A stretch of 64,000 nucleotides of DNA, taken from contig NZ_BMDO01000007.1 of assembly GCF_014635825.1 (NCBI RefSeq), positions 62,001-126,000 on the forward strand. The letters run 5' to 3'. The notes beneath the pieces are model-generated. The model saw only the letters and a list, made by a program, of their open reading frames with translations, was not told the DNA's origin and searched no databases. The DNA is from Mucilaginibacter galii. Lineage in GTDB: Bacteria; Bacteroidota; Bacteroidia; Sphingobacteriales; Sphingobacteriaceae. A program made the translations under genes and the position numbers. Below, one piece after another: positions 28,649 to 36,951 of this stretch (the stretch's first letter is position 1; each line of letters begins with the position of its first letter).

Positions 28649-28699
28649 TTCTTAGTCTTATGTGCAATTTCAAATTTGCAGAGCCTTCATATTTACAAA

Positions 28700-29044
28700 T
28701 TAATAGTCTTCGTCATCATCATCGTATAAGCCTGCAGCTTGGTTATAAGCCGATTGCAGTTCAGATAAGGCATGATTATCACGCTTTTGCCGGGTGATGG
28801 TCATCCCTTGCTGATATATCTTTAAGGCCTCGTCCTTACGTTGTAAGGTTTCGTATAATTTTCCTAAATGGTAATATGTGCCCGTGTAATTAGGGTGGTT
28901 TGCAACCAGGTTTTCAAAATATTGCAAGGCTTTATCTACCTCGTTCAAGCGCAGGTACTCGGTTGCAAGGGCATATTGCAGAAACTCATCATTAGGTTCG
29001 CTCTCTAAGAATTCGAGCAGTTTATGTAAGCGGTCTGTCTGCAT
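28700..29044 (-). CDS. Small tetratricopeptide-repeat protein
   Basis: 114-residue cytosolic protein made of about three TPR units (DEFLQYALATEYLRLNEVDKALQYFENLV, YTGTYYHLGKLYETLQRKDEALKIYQQGM). The C-terminus is very acidic (YDDDDEDY). It is a protein-interaction scaffold of unknown partner and is probably transcribed with chrA. Confidence 0.8.
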   Translation of the reverse strand: MQTDRLHKLLEFLESEPNDEFLQYALATEYLRLNEVDKALQYFENLVANHPNYTGTYYHLGKLYETLQRKDEALKIYQQGMTITRQKRDNHALSELQSAYNQAAGLYDDDDEDY

Positions 29045-29314
29045 TTTAAACTATGTATTTTTTAATTATTTTTGTGCCAAGCCCCGGTAAATTAATAACT
29101 GAATAAGCCGGACGGCTGTTACAAATGTAGTGTTTGGCAGCTATTGCATCAACCTTATATTAGTCTGTTACGTTGTTTAAGCATGATTTTTAAATTTATC
29201 ATGTATCTCTCAACAAACCTGCTATTGTGGAGTTAATGATGTAACACAATTTTTAGATACTATTGATTTGCGGCATAAATAATGCTGTAAATCTGCTTAA
29301 ATAAGGTTTTTGGT
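29045..29314. other. Intergenic region before the BFN-domain gene
   Basis: 270 bp, AT-rich, between divergent TPR and BFN genes. No repeat, RNA gene or perfect -7 box recognised. Confidence 0.4.
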
Positions 29315-29329
29315 GTGATGGGTAATAAC

Positions 29330-29929
29330 ATGAAAAAAATAAAGCTCGACATTGTTGGACTTTCTTACAGTCAAACACAATCGGGCGCTTATGCTTTGGT
29401 ATTAGGTGAAGTTAACGGTCGCAGGCGACTGCCCATTATTATTGGAAGTTTTGAGGCACAGGCTATTGCCATCGAGATCGAAAAAATGACACCCAGCCGC
29501 CCCCTCACACACGATCTTTTTAAGAGTTTTGCCCAGGCTTACCATATAACTGTACAAGAAATTATTATTTATAACCTGGTTGATGGCATTTTTTATGCCA
29601 AACTTATCTGTTCCGATGGTAAAAAATCAGCAGAAATCGATGCCCGTACCTCTGATGCCATAGCCATGGCCGTGCGTTTTGATTGTCCTATTTATACCCA
29701 TGAATTTATCCTTTCTACCGCAGGTATTGTTATTGAAGGCAATGATTTTGTTTACCTTGAAAACTTGACTGAAGCAACAGAAGAAAAGCCAAGCAATACT
29801 GGTACGGCAAGTTATAACTCGCTAAGTATCGATGAATTGAAAACCAAATTGCAGGAAGCACTTACCGAAGAAGCTTACGAAAAAGCGGCTAAAATACGCG
29901 ATGAACTAAACAAACGTAAAGCTTCGTAA
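29330..29929 (+). CDS. Bifunctional-nuclease (BFN/DUF151) protein with C-terminal UVR motif
   Basis: About 199 residues from MKKIKLDIVG (an upstream ATG at 29318 and GTG at 29315 are also in frame). The DUF151 core covers about 1-135, with RRLPIIIGSFEAQAIA and ARTSDAIAMAVRFDCPIY. The last 40 residues form a UvrB/UvrC interaction motif (LKTKLQEALTEEAYEKAAKIRDEL). Plant and Thermotoga relatives show RNase and DNase activity. The UVR helix suggests contact with UvrABC-type or Clp-type partners. Confidence 0.85.
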   Translation: MKKIKLDIVGLSYSQTQSGAYALVLGEVNGRRRLPIIIGSFEAQAIAIEIEKMTPSRPLTHDLFKSFAQAYHITVQEIIIYNLVDGIFYAKLICSDGKKSAEIDARTSDAIAMAVRFDCPIYTHEFILSTAGIVIEGNDFVYLENLTEATEEKPSNTGTASYNSLSIDELKTKLQEALTEEAYEKAAKIRDELNKRKAS

Positions 29930-30114
29930 AGTCAGCATTCTTCACCATACCCTGCTATTCCAACTATTTGTTTATCAAATCAATGATTTACAGCAACTTT
30001 GCGGAGATTATCTCTGCGGGGCCATAAAACCATTTTATAGTTCCTCATTTCGCATTATTTCACTACTTTCCGTTTTTATTTAATTTAATAATTTTAGTTT
30101 AAACCGGTTACTGT

Positions 30115-31374
30115 ATGAATATTAAGTTTCGCTTAATACTAATGAACATTATGCAATTTTTTATATGGGGAGCTTGGTTGCTTACTATTGGTGCATATTG
30201 GTTTCAAAATAAACAGTGGTCTGGTGCGCAGTTTGGTGCCATATTTTCTACCATGGGCATATCGGCGATATTTATGCCTGCCCTCACCGGTATTATTTCC
30301 GACAGGTTTATCAATGCCGAAAAGCTTTACGGCATTATGCACATTTTAGGTGCGGTGGTGCTGTTTTGCTTGCCCTTGGTTACCAACCCTACTACATTCT
30401 TTTGGGTAATATTGCTTAACATGGTGTTTTATATGCCAACACTTTCTTTATCTATCACCGTCGCTTATTCTGCATTGAAAAACAGCAACCTGGATGTGGT
30501 AAAAGATTATCCTCCTATCAGAATATGGGGCACCATAGGCTTTATTGCTGCTTTGTGGACGGTAAGCTTAACGCATAATGAAACCTCTGCCAACCAGTTT
30601 TACATTGCATCGGCAGTGGCATTAGCATTGGGTATCTACTCGTTTAGCTTACCTAAATGTCCGCCGTTACTTAATAAAACCAGCAACAAAGATTTTGTTA
30701 GCACCTTAGGTTTAAATGCATTCGCACTTTTTAAGACGCCCAAATTCGCCATATTTTTCACCTTCTCTATGCTATTAGGTGCAGCTTTACAATTGACGAA
30801 CGCATATGGCGATACTTACCTGCACGACTTTGCAAAAATAGAAGCCTATAAAGGTACGATAGCGGTTAAGTATCCGGCTATCATTATGTCTATATCGCAG
30901 ATCTCAGAAACGTTATTCATCTTGGCCATCCCTTTCTTTTTACGCAAGTTTGGTATCAAATACGTTATGCTTTTTAGTATGCTTGCATGGGTACTTAGGT
31001 TCGGCTTATTTGCCTTCGGCGATCCGGCTAATGGTTTATGGATGATCGTATTATCGTGCATTGTTTACGGTATGGCCTTTGATTTCTTTAATATCTCGGG
31101 CTCGTTGTTCGTAGAAACGCAAACCACCCCCGAAATACGTGGAAGCGCACAAGGATTGTTTATGATGATGGTGAATGGTTTCGGTGCTTTATTCGGCAGT
31201 TTTGCCAGTGGTATTATTATAGACAAGTTTTACACTCTGCCCAATCAAGCCAAGGATTGGCATGGCATCTGGTTGTTCTTTGCCGGTTATGCACTGGTAA
31301 TAGCTATTATATTCCCCTTCGTATTCAGGTACAAACATAATAAGGCTTTAGAACATGCTATACAACATGCCTAA
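30115..31374 (+). CDS. NupG-like nucleoside:H+ symporter (MFS)
   Basis: 419-residue inner-membrane transporter with 12 helices. The N-terminus MNIKFRLILMNIMQFFIWGAWL and the motif SDRFINAEKLYGIMHI, plus SALKNSNLDVVKDYPPIRIWGTIGFI, are typical of the NupG/XapB nucleoside permease branch. It imports purine and pyrimidine nucleosides with protons. It stands alone and ends in a very strong hairpin. Confidence 0.88.
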   Translation: MNIKFRLILMNIMQFFIWGAWLLTIGAYWFQNKQWSGAQFGAIFSTMGISAIFMPALTGIISDRFINAEKLYGIMHILGAVVLFCLPLVTNPTTFFWVILLNMVFYMPTLSLSITVAYSALKNSNLDVVKDYPPIRIWGTIGFIAALWTVSLTHNETSANQFYIASAVALALGIYSFSLPKCPPLLNKTSNKDFVSTLGLNAFALFKTPKFAIFFTFSMLLGAALQLTNAYGDTYLHDFAKIEAYKGTIAVKYPAIIMSISQISETLFILAIPFFLRKFGIKYVMLFSMLAWVLRFGLFAFGDPANGLWMIVLSCIVYGMAFDFFNISGSLFVETQTTPEIRGSAQGLFMMMVNGFGALFGSFASGIIIDKFYTLPNQAKDWHGIWLFFAGYALVIAIIFPFVFRYKHNKALEHAIQHA

Positions 31375-31380
31375 GTTTTT

Positions 31381-31426
31381 ATAAACTAAAAAAGCATCAG
31401 GAAAACCTGATGCTTTTTTAGTTTAT
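31381..31426. terminator. Strong bidirectional terminator
   Basis: Perfect 21-bp stem with a 4-nt AAAA loop (left arm 31381-31401, right arm 31406-31426). The stem ends are A-rich and T-rich, giving a T-run on both strands. It serves the nucleoside permease and the convergent porin-like gene. Confidence 0.9.
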
Positions 31427-31437
31427 GGGTAAATTAT

Positions 31438-32046
31438 TTAGAAAGAGAATAAACGATATGCCAGGGTTAAATTAAACAAATTCGCTCTCACGTTAGATTT
31501 TTCAACGCCGTTATCTATTTTATTTAAACCTAATTCATAACGCAGATCAAGCGATACTCGCTGTACATCCAAGCCAACACCAAACTGCCAGGCATAATTT
31601 TGATCCTGATATCTTAAACGGGTGGCGTTGTTAAACGCGTCTCCTATGCTTTGATCCTGACTTGTAACAAATGAAAAAAGCGGACCTGTATTCAGGCGTG
31701 CGCCTACTCCTAAAAGGCCAATCTTGGTACCTACTAATATAGGCACATCAATACTTTTAAAATTTGCAGTGTTGGTAGCTGGAACACCGCCGCTTTCACC
31801 TTGAAATTTTACATTTTTACTGGTATAATATATCTCTGGTTGTAAATGAATGCCACCCGCACCAATGCGTGCCCAAAAACCGCCCAAGAAACCGGCGCGG
31901 TTGTCGCTGCTCAAGGTATTACTGGTAGAGAATGAAGAAAGGTTGGCCCCCGCCTTAACACCAAAACTTACACTGGGCAATAACTGTGCACGTGCCGATA
32001 CAGCCGTACACAAACTGATAGCTAATAGATAGAAAAATTGTTTCAT
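31438..32046 (-). CDS. Outer-membrane beta-barrel (PorT-like) protein
   Basis: 202-residue outer-membrane protein: signal peptide (to about 20, VSARAQ), then alternating beta strands beginning SFGVKAGANLSSF and GFLGGFWARIGAGGIHLQPEIYY, ending in LTLAYRLFSF with a terminal Phe. This is the eight-strand outer_membrane_beta-barrel type abundant in Bacteroidota. Function unknown. The gap to the TolC gene (80 bp) leaves room for its own promoter. Confidence 0.82.
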   Translation of the reverse strand: MKQFFYLLAISLCTAVSARAQLLPSVSFGVKAGANLSSFSTSNTLSSDNRAGFLGGFWARIGAGGIHLQPEIYYTSKNVKFQGESGGVPATNTANFKSIDVPILVGTKIGLLGVGARLNTGPLFSFVTSQDQSIGDAFNNATRLRYQDQNYAWQFGVGLDVQRVSLDLRYELGLNKIDNGVEKSNVRANLFNLTLAYRLFSF

Positions 32047-32126
32047 AACGTTAGAGTTTATGAAAGCTTAACAAGAAAACAATGCTTTTGTGCTAAACAG
32101 CTACAAAATTCATCATGAAAGTACGC

Positions 32127-33554
32127 TTAAAAAATTAAACTTCCTTTGTAATACTCCAAAATTTTGGTGCGGATGTAGTAGTCGTAGCGTGCATTGATCA
32201 GGTTATTATTTGCCCGGTCGAGGTTGTTTTTGGCAACAATAAAATCAACCGAATTGAGCACACCGGCATTGAAACGTATCTCGGCAGTACGAAATGATTC
32301 TTTAAATGCATCAACCTGTTCGGTGAGTATCTGGTAGCGGTCGTTTGCCGAGATCATATTAATGTACGCTTGCTCTATACTTTGCCTTAACTGTACGCGG
32401 GTACTCTCTTCTACATATCTTGCTTCGGAAAGATCAATTTTAGCGAGTGCTACATTGTTTCTCTTCTGAAAAGCATTTAAAATAGGGATCTGCAAACTTA
32501 TACCGGCCTGCGTATTGTAATTATTTTTAAATTGGTCATAATAGCCGACCCTTACACTGCCAAAGTTTTGATTATAGGCATACACAGCCTGATTACCGGT
32601 TGGGGTTTTGATATATGACCCGGTATTAACTTCTGCCGAATCTATTAAAAATGATCTCCTTGCCGCGCTTGAATAGCGTGTAGCCAAACCACTATATAAA
32701 GACAAGGTGGGAAACAAAACACCCTTGGTCACCTTAACTTGCTTTTCAGCACTTTGACGCCTTAACGTGGCGGCCTTGACCAATGGTAAGTTTTGTATCG
32801 CCGAGCTGTATACCTGCTCGGCGTTCTCAGCAAACTTACTGGCCGGCAATTCGGCAGCACTTAAGCGCTGTACGGTAATACTGCGAGTATAGGGTACGTT
32901 CATTAACAGAAGCAAATTAAGCTTCGCCGCTTCGAGTGTATTTTTAGCATTAATTACCGTAAGTTGATCGGTAGACTGCTGCCCTTTTACATCATAGTAG
33001 TCCGACGGTTTTACAGCACCGTTAACGTTCATTACCTGTAAACGCTGCAATTGCTGCTTCGAAACCTCTAATTGATTATTAGCCTGAGTAAGCAGGTCGG
33101 TGTTATTGATTACCTGCAAATATGTGGTAATTACGTTAAGCGTAATATCATTTTTAGCTTGTTCAAAATCCATCTTGCCGGCCTGGTAGGCCAGTGCCGT
33201 ACGTTTTATACTATTTTGTATGGCCATACCGTTGAACAAAACCAAGTTGGCATCGGCACTGTAATCGGCCGAAGTTATTTGCTGGTTAAGGTAGGTGTTG
33301 GTGAAAGGATCCAAACTACGACCGGTACTTATACCATGATTTATACCACCGTTGAAAGTAGGCAGCAAATTAGCGCGCTGCTGTTGCCAGTAAACGCGGC
33401 TGCGTTCCATATCTAACTCGCTGCGTTTAACGGTTAAATTGTTGTTAATAGCAATTTCGATACATTGCTGCAGGTTATAAACCGAATCGGTACTTTGACA
33501 TTTACCTTTCTGGCAAAACAAACAAACCGTTAAAAATATGATTATGTAACGCAT
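32127..33554 (-). CDS. TolC-family outer-membrane efflux protein
   Basis: 475-residue outer-membrane channel of the efflux system. It has a signal peptide (to about 19) and then two outer_membrane_efflux repeats with long periplasmic helices. Markers are [21 protein letters not shown] at the front and [33 protein letters not shown] near the end. It lies 6 bp after the second ATPase and so is in the same transcript. It should join the HlyD adaptor to carry substrate out of the cell. Confidence 0.92.
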   Translation of the reverse strand: MRYIIIFLTVCLFCQKGKCQSTDSVYNLQQCIEIAINNNLTVKRSELDMERSRVYWQQQRANLLPTFNGGINHGISTGRSLDPFTNTYLNQQITSADYSADANLVLFNGMAIQNSIKRTALAYQAGKMDFEQAKNDITLNVITTYLQVINNTDLLTQANNQLEVSKQQLQRLQVMNVNGAVKPSDYYDVKGQQSTDQLTVINAKNTLEAAKLNLLLLMNVPYTRSITVQRLSAAELPASKFAENAEQVYSSAIQNLPLVKAATLRRQSAEKQVKVTKGVLFPTLSLYSGLATRYSSAARRSFLIDSAEVNTGSYIKTPTGNQAVYAYNQNFGSVRVGYYDQFKNNYNTQAGISLQIPILNAFQKRNNVALAKIDLSEARYVEESTRVQLRQSIEQAYINMISANDRYQILTEQVDAFKESFRTAEIRFNAGVLNSVDFIVAKNNLDRANNNLINARYDYYIRTKILEYYKGSLIF

Positions 33555-33560
33555 TGTAAA

Positions 33561-34238
33561 TTACAGAATGATGGATGAGTCAATTTTACCATCCAAAAGA
33601 TTAATAATACGCGAACCATATTGCGCGTTTTTTTCAGAATGTGTAACCTGTATTACGGTTACGCCGTCTTCTTTATTTAGCTTTTTAAACAGTTCCATAA
33701 TTTCTTCACCTTGTTTGGAGTTGAGATTGCCGGTAGGCTCATCGGCTAAAATGAGTTTGGGTTTACTGATCAATGCGCGTGCAATGCCTACCAACTGCTG
33801 TTGTCCGCCGGAAAGTTGTTCCGGAAACAAATCTTTTTTGCCCACAATGTTAAAGCGGTCTAAAATATCGGCCACCAAGGCTTTGCGTTCGGCACTTTTC
33901 ACATCCTGATAAAGTAATGGAGTTTCTATGTTTTCGTAAACCGTAAGCTCATCAATCAAATGATAAGCTTGGAATACGAAACCTATATTTTGTTTATATA
34001 AAGCCGAGCGTTGCTTATCTTTAAGCTGATGTACCGGCTCGTTGAGGAAATACTGATAACCTTCCGACGGCTGATCTAACATGCCAATGATATTTAACAA
34101 AGTAGATTTACCCGACCCGGATGGTCCCATGATAGAAACAAATTCGCCTTGGTCTACATCGAGGTCTACGCGGTTAAGCACATAAGTTTTGGCTCCGCCT
34201 GATGAATAATATTTTGATATTTGCTTGAGTGATAACAT
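33561..34238 (-). CDS. MacB/LolD-type ABC transporter ATPase (second copy)
   Basis: 225-residue ATPase with Walker [11 protein letters not shown]-loop [12 protein letters not shown], signature [15 protein letters not shown], Walker [12 protein letters not shown] and switch His in VTHSEKNA. The signature reads QQQLV where its sister ATPase and most relatives have QQQRV. It likely powers an FtsX-type permease by mechanotransmission. A 171-bp gap upstream carries its own promoter-like sites, so it can be expressed apart from the first ATPase. Confidence 0.93.
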   Translation of the reverse strand: MLSLKQISKYYSSGGAKTYVLNRVDLDVDQGEFVSIMGPSGSGKSTLLNIIGMLDQPSEGYQYFLNEPVHQLKDKQRSALYKQNIGFVFQAYHLIDELTVYENIETPLLYQDVKSAERKALVADILDRFNIVGKKDLFPEQLSGGQQQLVGIARALISKPKLILADEPTGNLNSKQGEEIMELFKKLNKEDGVTVIQVTHSEKNAQYGSRIINLLDGKIDSSIIL

Positions 34239-34289
34239 CTACGTTCAAAGATTATTGATTAAATTTTTTAATTGATATACACTTTATAA

Positions 34290-34306
34290 TATCAATTCTA
34301 TACCAA
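34290..34306 (-). promoter_or_regulatory. Sigma-54-like promoter candidate of ATPase2-tolC
   Basis: On the minus strand TGGTATAGAATTGATAT aligns base for base with the candidate before the adaptor gene (42162-42178): TGG, A at the same places and TTnATAT at the end. The -24 TGG is present, the canonical -12 GC is not. It lies 75 bp downstream of the conserved block at 34362-34402, the same distance as at the other site. Tentative. Confidence 0.35.
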
Positions 34307-34361
34307 TACTATAAACAATTGATAATAAAGCGCTTGGGTGAATTACACTAAAGTCTTCCGT

Positions 34362-34402
34362 ACGCTTCTGCAACAAACACTGTGCGGTTGTGATACAATG
34401 TA
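34362..34402 (-). promoter_or_regulatory. Conserved enhancer-like block, copy A
   Basis: The 17-mer TGTGCGGTTGTGATACA at 34381-34397 with flanks CGCTT (13 bp before it) and TGTA (after it) matches copy B at 42234-42273 without gaps. It lies about 145 bp before the second ATPase gene. Probable binding site of the NtrC-type regulator of this cluster, by position and conservation. Confidence 0.5.
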
Positions 34403-34409
34403 ATTGTGC

Positions 34410-36833
34410 TTATTCGCTTCGTAGACTTTTAACCGGGTTGCTAACCGCCGCTTTAATAGCCTGAATACTTACCGTGGCAAAAGCAATGAACAAAGCCATT
34501 AATCCGGCCGAGGCAAACATCCACCATTGCATGGTAATACGGTAAGCAAAACCTTCAAGCCAGCGGTGCATAATATACCAGGCAATGGGAGATGCTACCA
34601 CTAATGCCACCACCACCAGCTTCAGGAAATCGGCTGAGATGAGATTAACCAGGCTGAATACATTGGCGCCCAAAATTTTGCGAATACCAATTTCTTTAAT
34701 ACGCCGCCGGGCGGCAAACATTGCCAGCCCCAACAAACCCATGCAAGCAATTAATACAGCAGTGAAGGCGGCCGCAATAAAAATCTTTCCTAACTGGTAC
34801 TCTGTTTTATATTGCTTGTCATAAACTTCATCTAAAAACGAATAAGAAAATGGTTCGCCGGGAAAGTTTTTCTGATACAAGGACCTTATTTGTTCCATTT
34901 TAGTGCTCATGTTGGCAGTCTCCATTTTCAGGGTAAAAAAGCCATCAGCTACCGCAGGTAAAAAAATCATAGGTTTAATTTGTTCATGTAAACCCAAATG
35001 GTGGTAGTCTTTAACTACACCTACTATCTCGAAATCGTTATTCCATTTAATTTTCTGCCCTATAATGGCGTTATTATCATTATATCCCAATTGTCGTACA
35101 GCAGCTTCGTTGAGTACCACTTTTTTAGTTTTGGTCCAACCATGCGCTAACATGGGCAGCGTAAAGCCGGTACCATATTTAATGTTGATGTCGTAGGTCT
35201 TGAAAAACTGATCATCCACAATGAGCATGGCATAAGATTTCTTATCATCGCCGGGGTTGGCGTTAGATTTAGTGATACCAGCAGTCGAAAAATTATACCC
35301 TTGCCCCGGTATATTATTTGAAGCCGAAAGTTGCTTTACAAAGGGCAATTGCCTCACCTCATTTTCAAAAGCAATAGAATTATCTCGTTGCGAACTATTT
35401 ATGATTGATGGCCCTGTAACAGCCAGCCGTTGTTCTACCTTCATACCTAAATCTTGGTTCTGCATGTATTGAAGTTGCTCGTATAGCACAATAGTAGCTA
35501 TGATAAATATGATGGAAGTAACAAATTGAAATACCACCAAACCTCGCCTAAGTGATAAACCGCCAACCTTAAGAAACGCTTTGCTCCTGATGGTTTTTAA
35601 CGGATTAAATGAACTTAATACCCAGGAAACGTAGCCACCAGCCAGCAAAGTGCCGCTGATAATAAGTGTCGCTCCACCCAGCCAAAACCAACCGGCATTC
35701 AATACAGCTAACGATAATTGTTTCTCTAAAAAGCTATTATAGGCAGCCTGCAGCATAAGAACCATTAACATAGCCACACCCAAACTTATAGTAGTAAGCA
35801 CAAAAGTTTCGGTTAAGTATTGCAAGGTGAGCTGCCCCCTGCTGGCGCCTAATACTTTACGCACGCCAACTTCTCTGGCGCGGTTAAGCGCTTGCGCAGT
35901 ACTTAGGTTTATGTAGTTAACCCAGGCAATAACAATGATCAGCATAGCTACGCTTAAGAAGGCAATAAGCAGTAATAAACTACCATAAGTTTGAAACTGG
36001 TAACTAAAGCCCGGTGCAATATGCAGGTTTTGAAAGGGCTGTAAACCCACATGATCATTCTTACTATCTGGTTTTAATTTATGCCATAAGTTAGTAGCCT
36101 GTGCCGAAATCTGGCTTAAATTTGCATTTTCGTTGGTAAGTATGTATAAGTAACTATACTCCGAACCTAAGCCTGTAGGGTCGGCCCAGTCGTTACCATT
36201 TCTAAGGGCAGCACTTTCAAGGGTTTTGTAGGAAAGTAATACATCCGCTTGTATATCAGAATTTTGAGGCATGTCCTGGTAAACACTCGTTACCGTATAG
36301 TCGGTATTGCCAAACTGGTTGTTAACCTGAATTACCTTGCCTACGGCATTTACGTTACCGAAATATTTAATTGCTGTTGTTTTAGAAAGCGCCATAGTTT
36401 GAGGCTCATTCAGCAAACCATTGCCTTGGAGTACCGGGAAGGTGAACACTTTTAAAAACTGCCCATCAACGAAGGAAACCCTTTCTTCCCGAAAAACATT
36501 TTTGCTCGCGCCTGTATTGATACTCAAAACTCCGCTACCTACATTCTCGCCAATGCGAACAACCTGCTTTATACCCGGCACATTGCTCTTAAGCGTTGGA
36601 CCCAAACCCGGTGGTAAGTAATAATTGCTCTCTCCTGTTTTGTACAAAAACGACAAGCGGCTCAGCTGGTTAAAATTTTGATGAAAGCGGTTAGCATTCC
36701 ACTCATAGGCCACATACTCGGCAATAAATATAAAAACAGTAAACCCTAAAATTAACCCAAACATATTTATTGCCGAGAAAGCCCTGTTTCTCCACAAGCT
36801 CCTAAACGCAATTTTTAAATGATTTTTAAACAT
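34410..36833 (-). CDS. MacB-like FtsX-domain ABC permease 1
   Basis: 807-residue permease with a first helix at about 20-42, a large periplasmic MacB_PCD domain, three central helices (FtsX, about 285-430), a second periplasmic domain and three C-terminal helices. EVGVRKVLGASRGQL and EIGIRKILGANVFSL are the duplicated FtsX motifs. Works with one of the two ATPases and the adaptor to move a substrate, in relatives antimicrobial peptides, macrolides or lipids. Six copies of an 8-bp repeat lie immediately before its start codon, replacing any normal leader. Same length as permease 2. Confidence 0.92.
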   Translation of the reverse strand: MFKNHLKIAFRSLWRNRAFSAINMFGLILGFTVFIFIAEYVAYEWNANRFHQNFNQLSRLSFLYKTGESNYYLPPGLGPTLKSNVPGIKQVVRIGENVGSGVLSINTGASKNVFREERVSFVDGQFLKVFTFPVLQGNGLLNEPQTMALSKTTAIKYFGNVNAVGKVIQVNNQFGNTDYTVTSVYQDMPQNSDIQADVLLSYKTLESAALRNGNDWADPTGLGSEYSYLYILTNENANLSQISAQATNLWHKLKPDSKNDHVGLQPFQNLHIAPGFSYQFQTYGSLLLLIAFLSVAMLIIVIAWVNYINLSTAQALNRAREVGVRKVLGASRGQLTLQYLTETFVLTTISLGVAMLMVLMLQAAYNSFLEKQLSLAVLNAGWFWLGGATLIISGTLLAGGYVSWVLSSFNPLKTIRSKAFLKVGGLSLRRGLVVFQFVTSIIFIIATIVLYEQLQYMQNQDLGMKVEQRLAVTGPSIINSSQRDNSIAFENEVRQLPFVKQLSASNNIPGQGYNFSTAGITKSNANPGDDKKSYAMLIVDDQFFKTYDINIKYGTGFTLPMLAHGWTKTKKVVLNEAAVRQLGYNDNNAIIGQKIKWNNDFEIVGVVKDYHHLGLHEQIKPMIFLPAVADGFFTLKMETANMSTKMEQIRSLYQKNFPGEPFSYSFLDEVYDKQYKTEYQLGKIFIAAAFTAVLIACMGLLGLAMFAARRRIKEIGIRKILGANVFSLVNLISADFLKLVVVALVVASPIAWYIMHRWLEGFAYRITMQWWMFASAGLMALFIAFATVSIQAIKAAVSNPVKSLRSE

Positions 36834-36840
36834 GATATGG

Positions 36841-36888
36841 TTATTGGGTTATTGGGTTATTGGGTTATTGGGTTATTGGGTTATTGGG
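36841..36888. repeat. Tandem repeat, 6 x TTATTGGG
   Basis: Six perfect copies of an 8-bp unit (CCCAATAA on the transcribed minus strand), ending 8 bp before the ATG of permease 1 at 36833. The array covers the region where ribosome binding would take place. Perfect short tandem arrays are prone to slippage, so copy number may vary. Confidence 0.92.
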
Positions 36889-36951
36889 TTGAATTATTCC
36901 TTAAGGTAATGTTTACTATTTTCTGGCTTTATATTCAATTATGTGAACTGC

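Noticed and set aside
29995..30025. GCGGAGA...TCTCTGC hairpin after the BFN gene as a terminator
   Set aside because: The stem is short with a G-T pair and no T-run follows; I leave it unannotated.
36841..36888. CRISPR array
   Set aside because: The 8-bp units follow each other without spacers; this is a simple tandem repeat.
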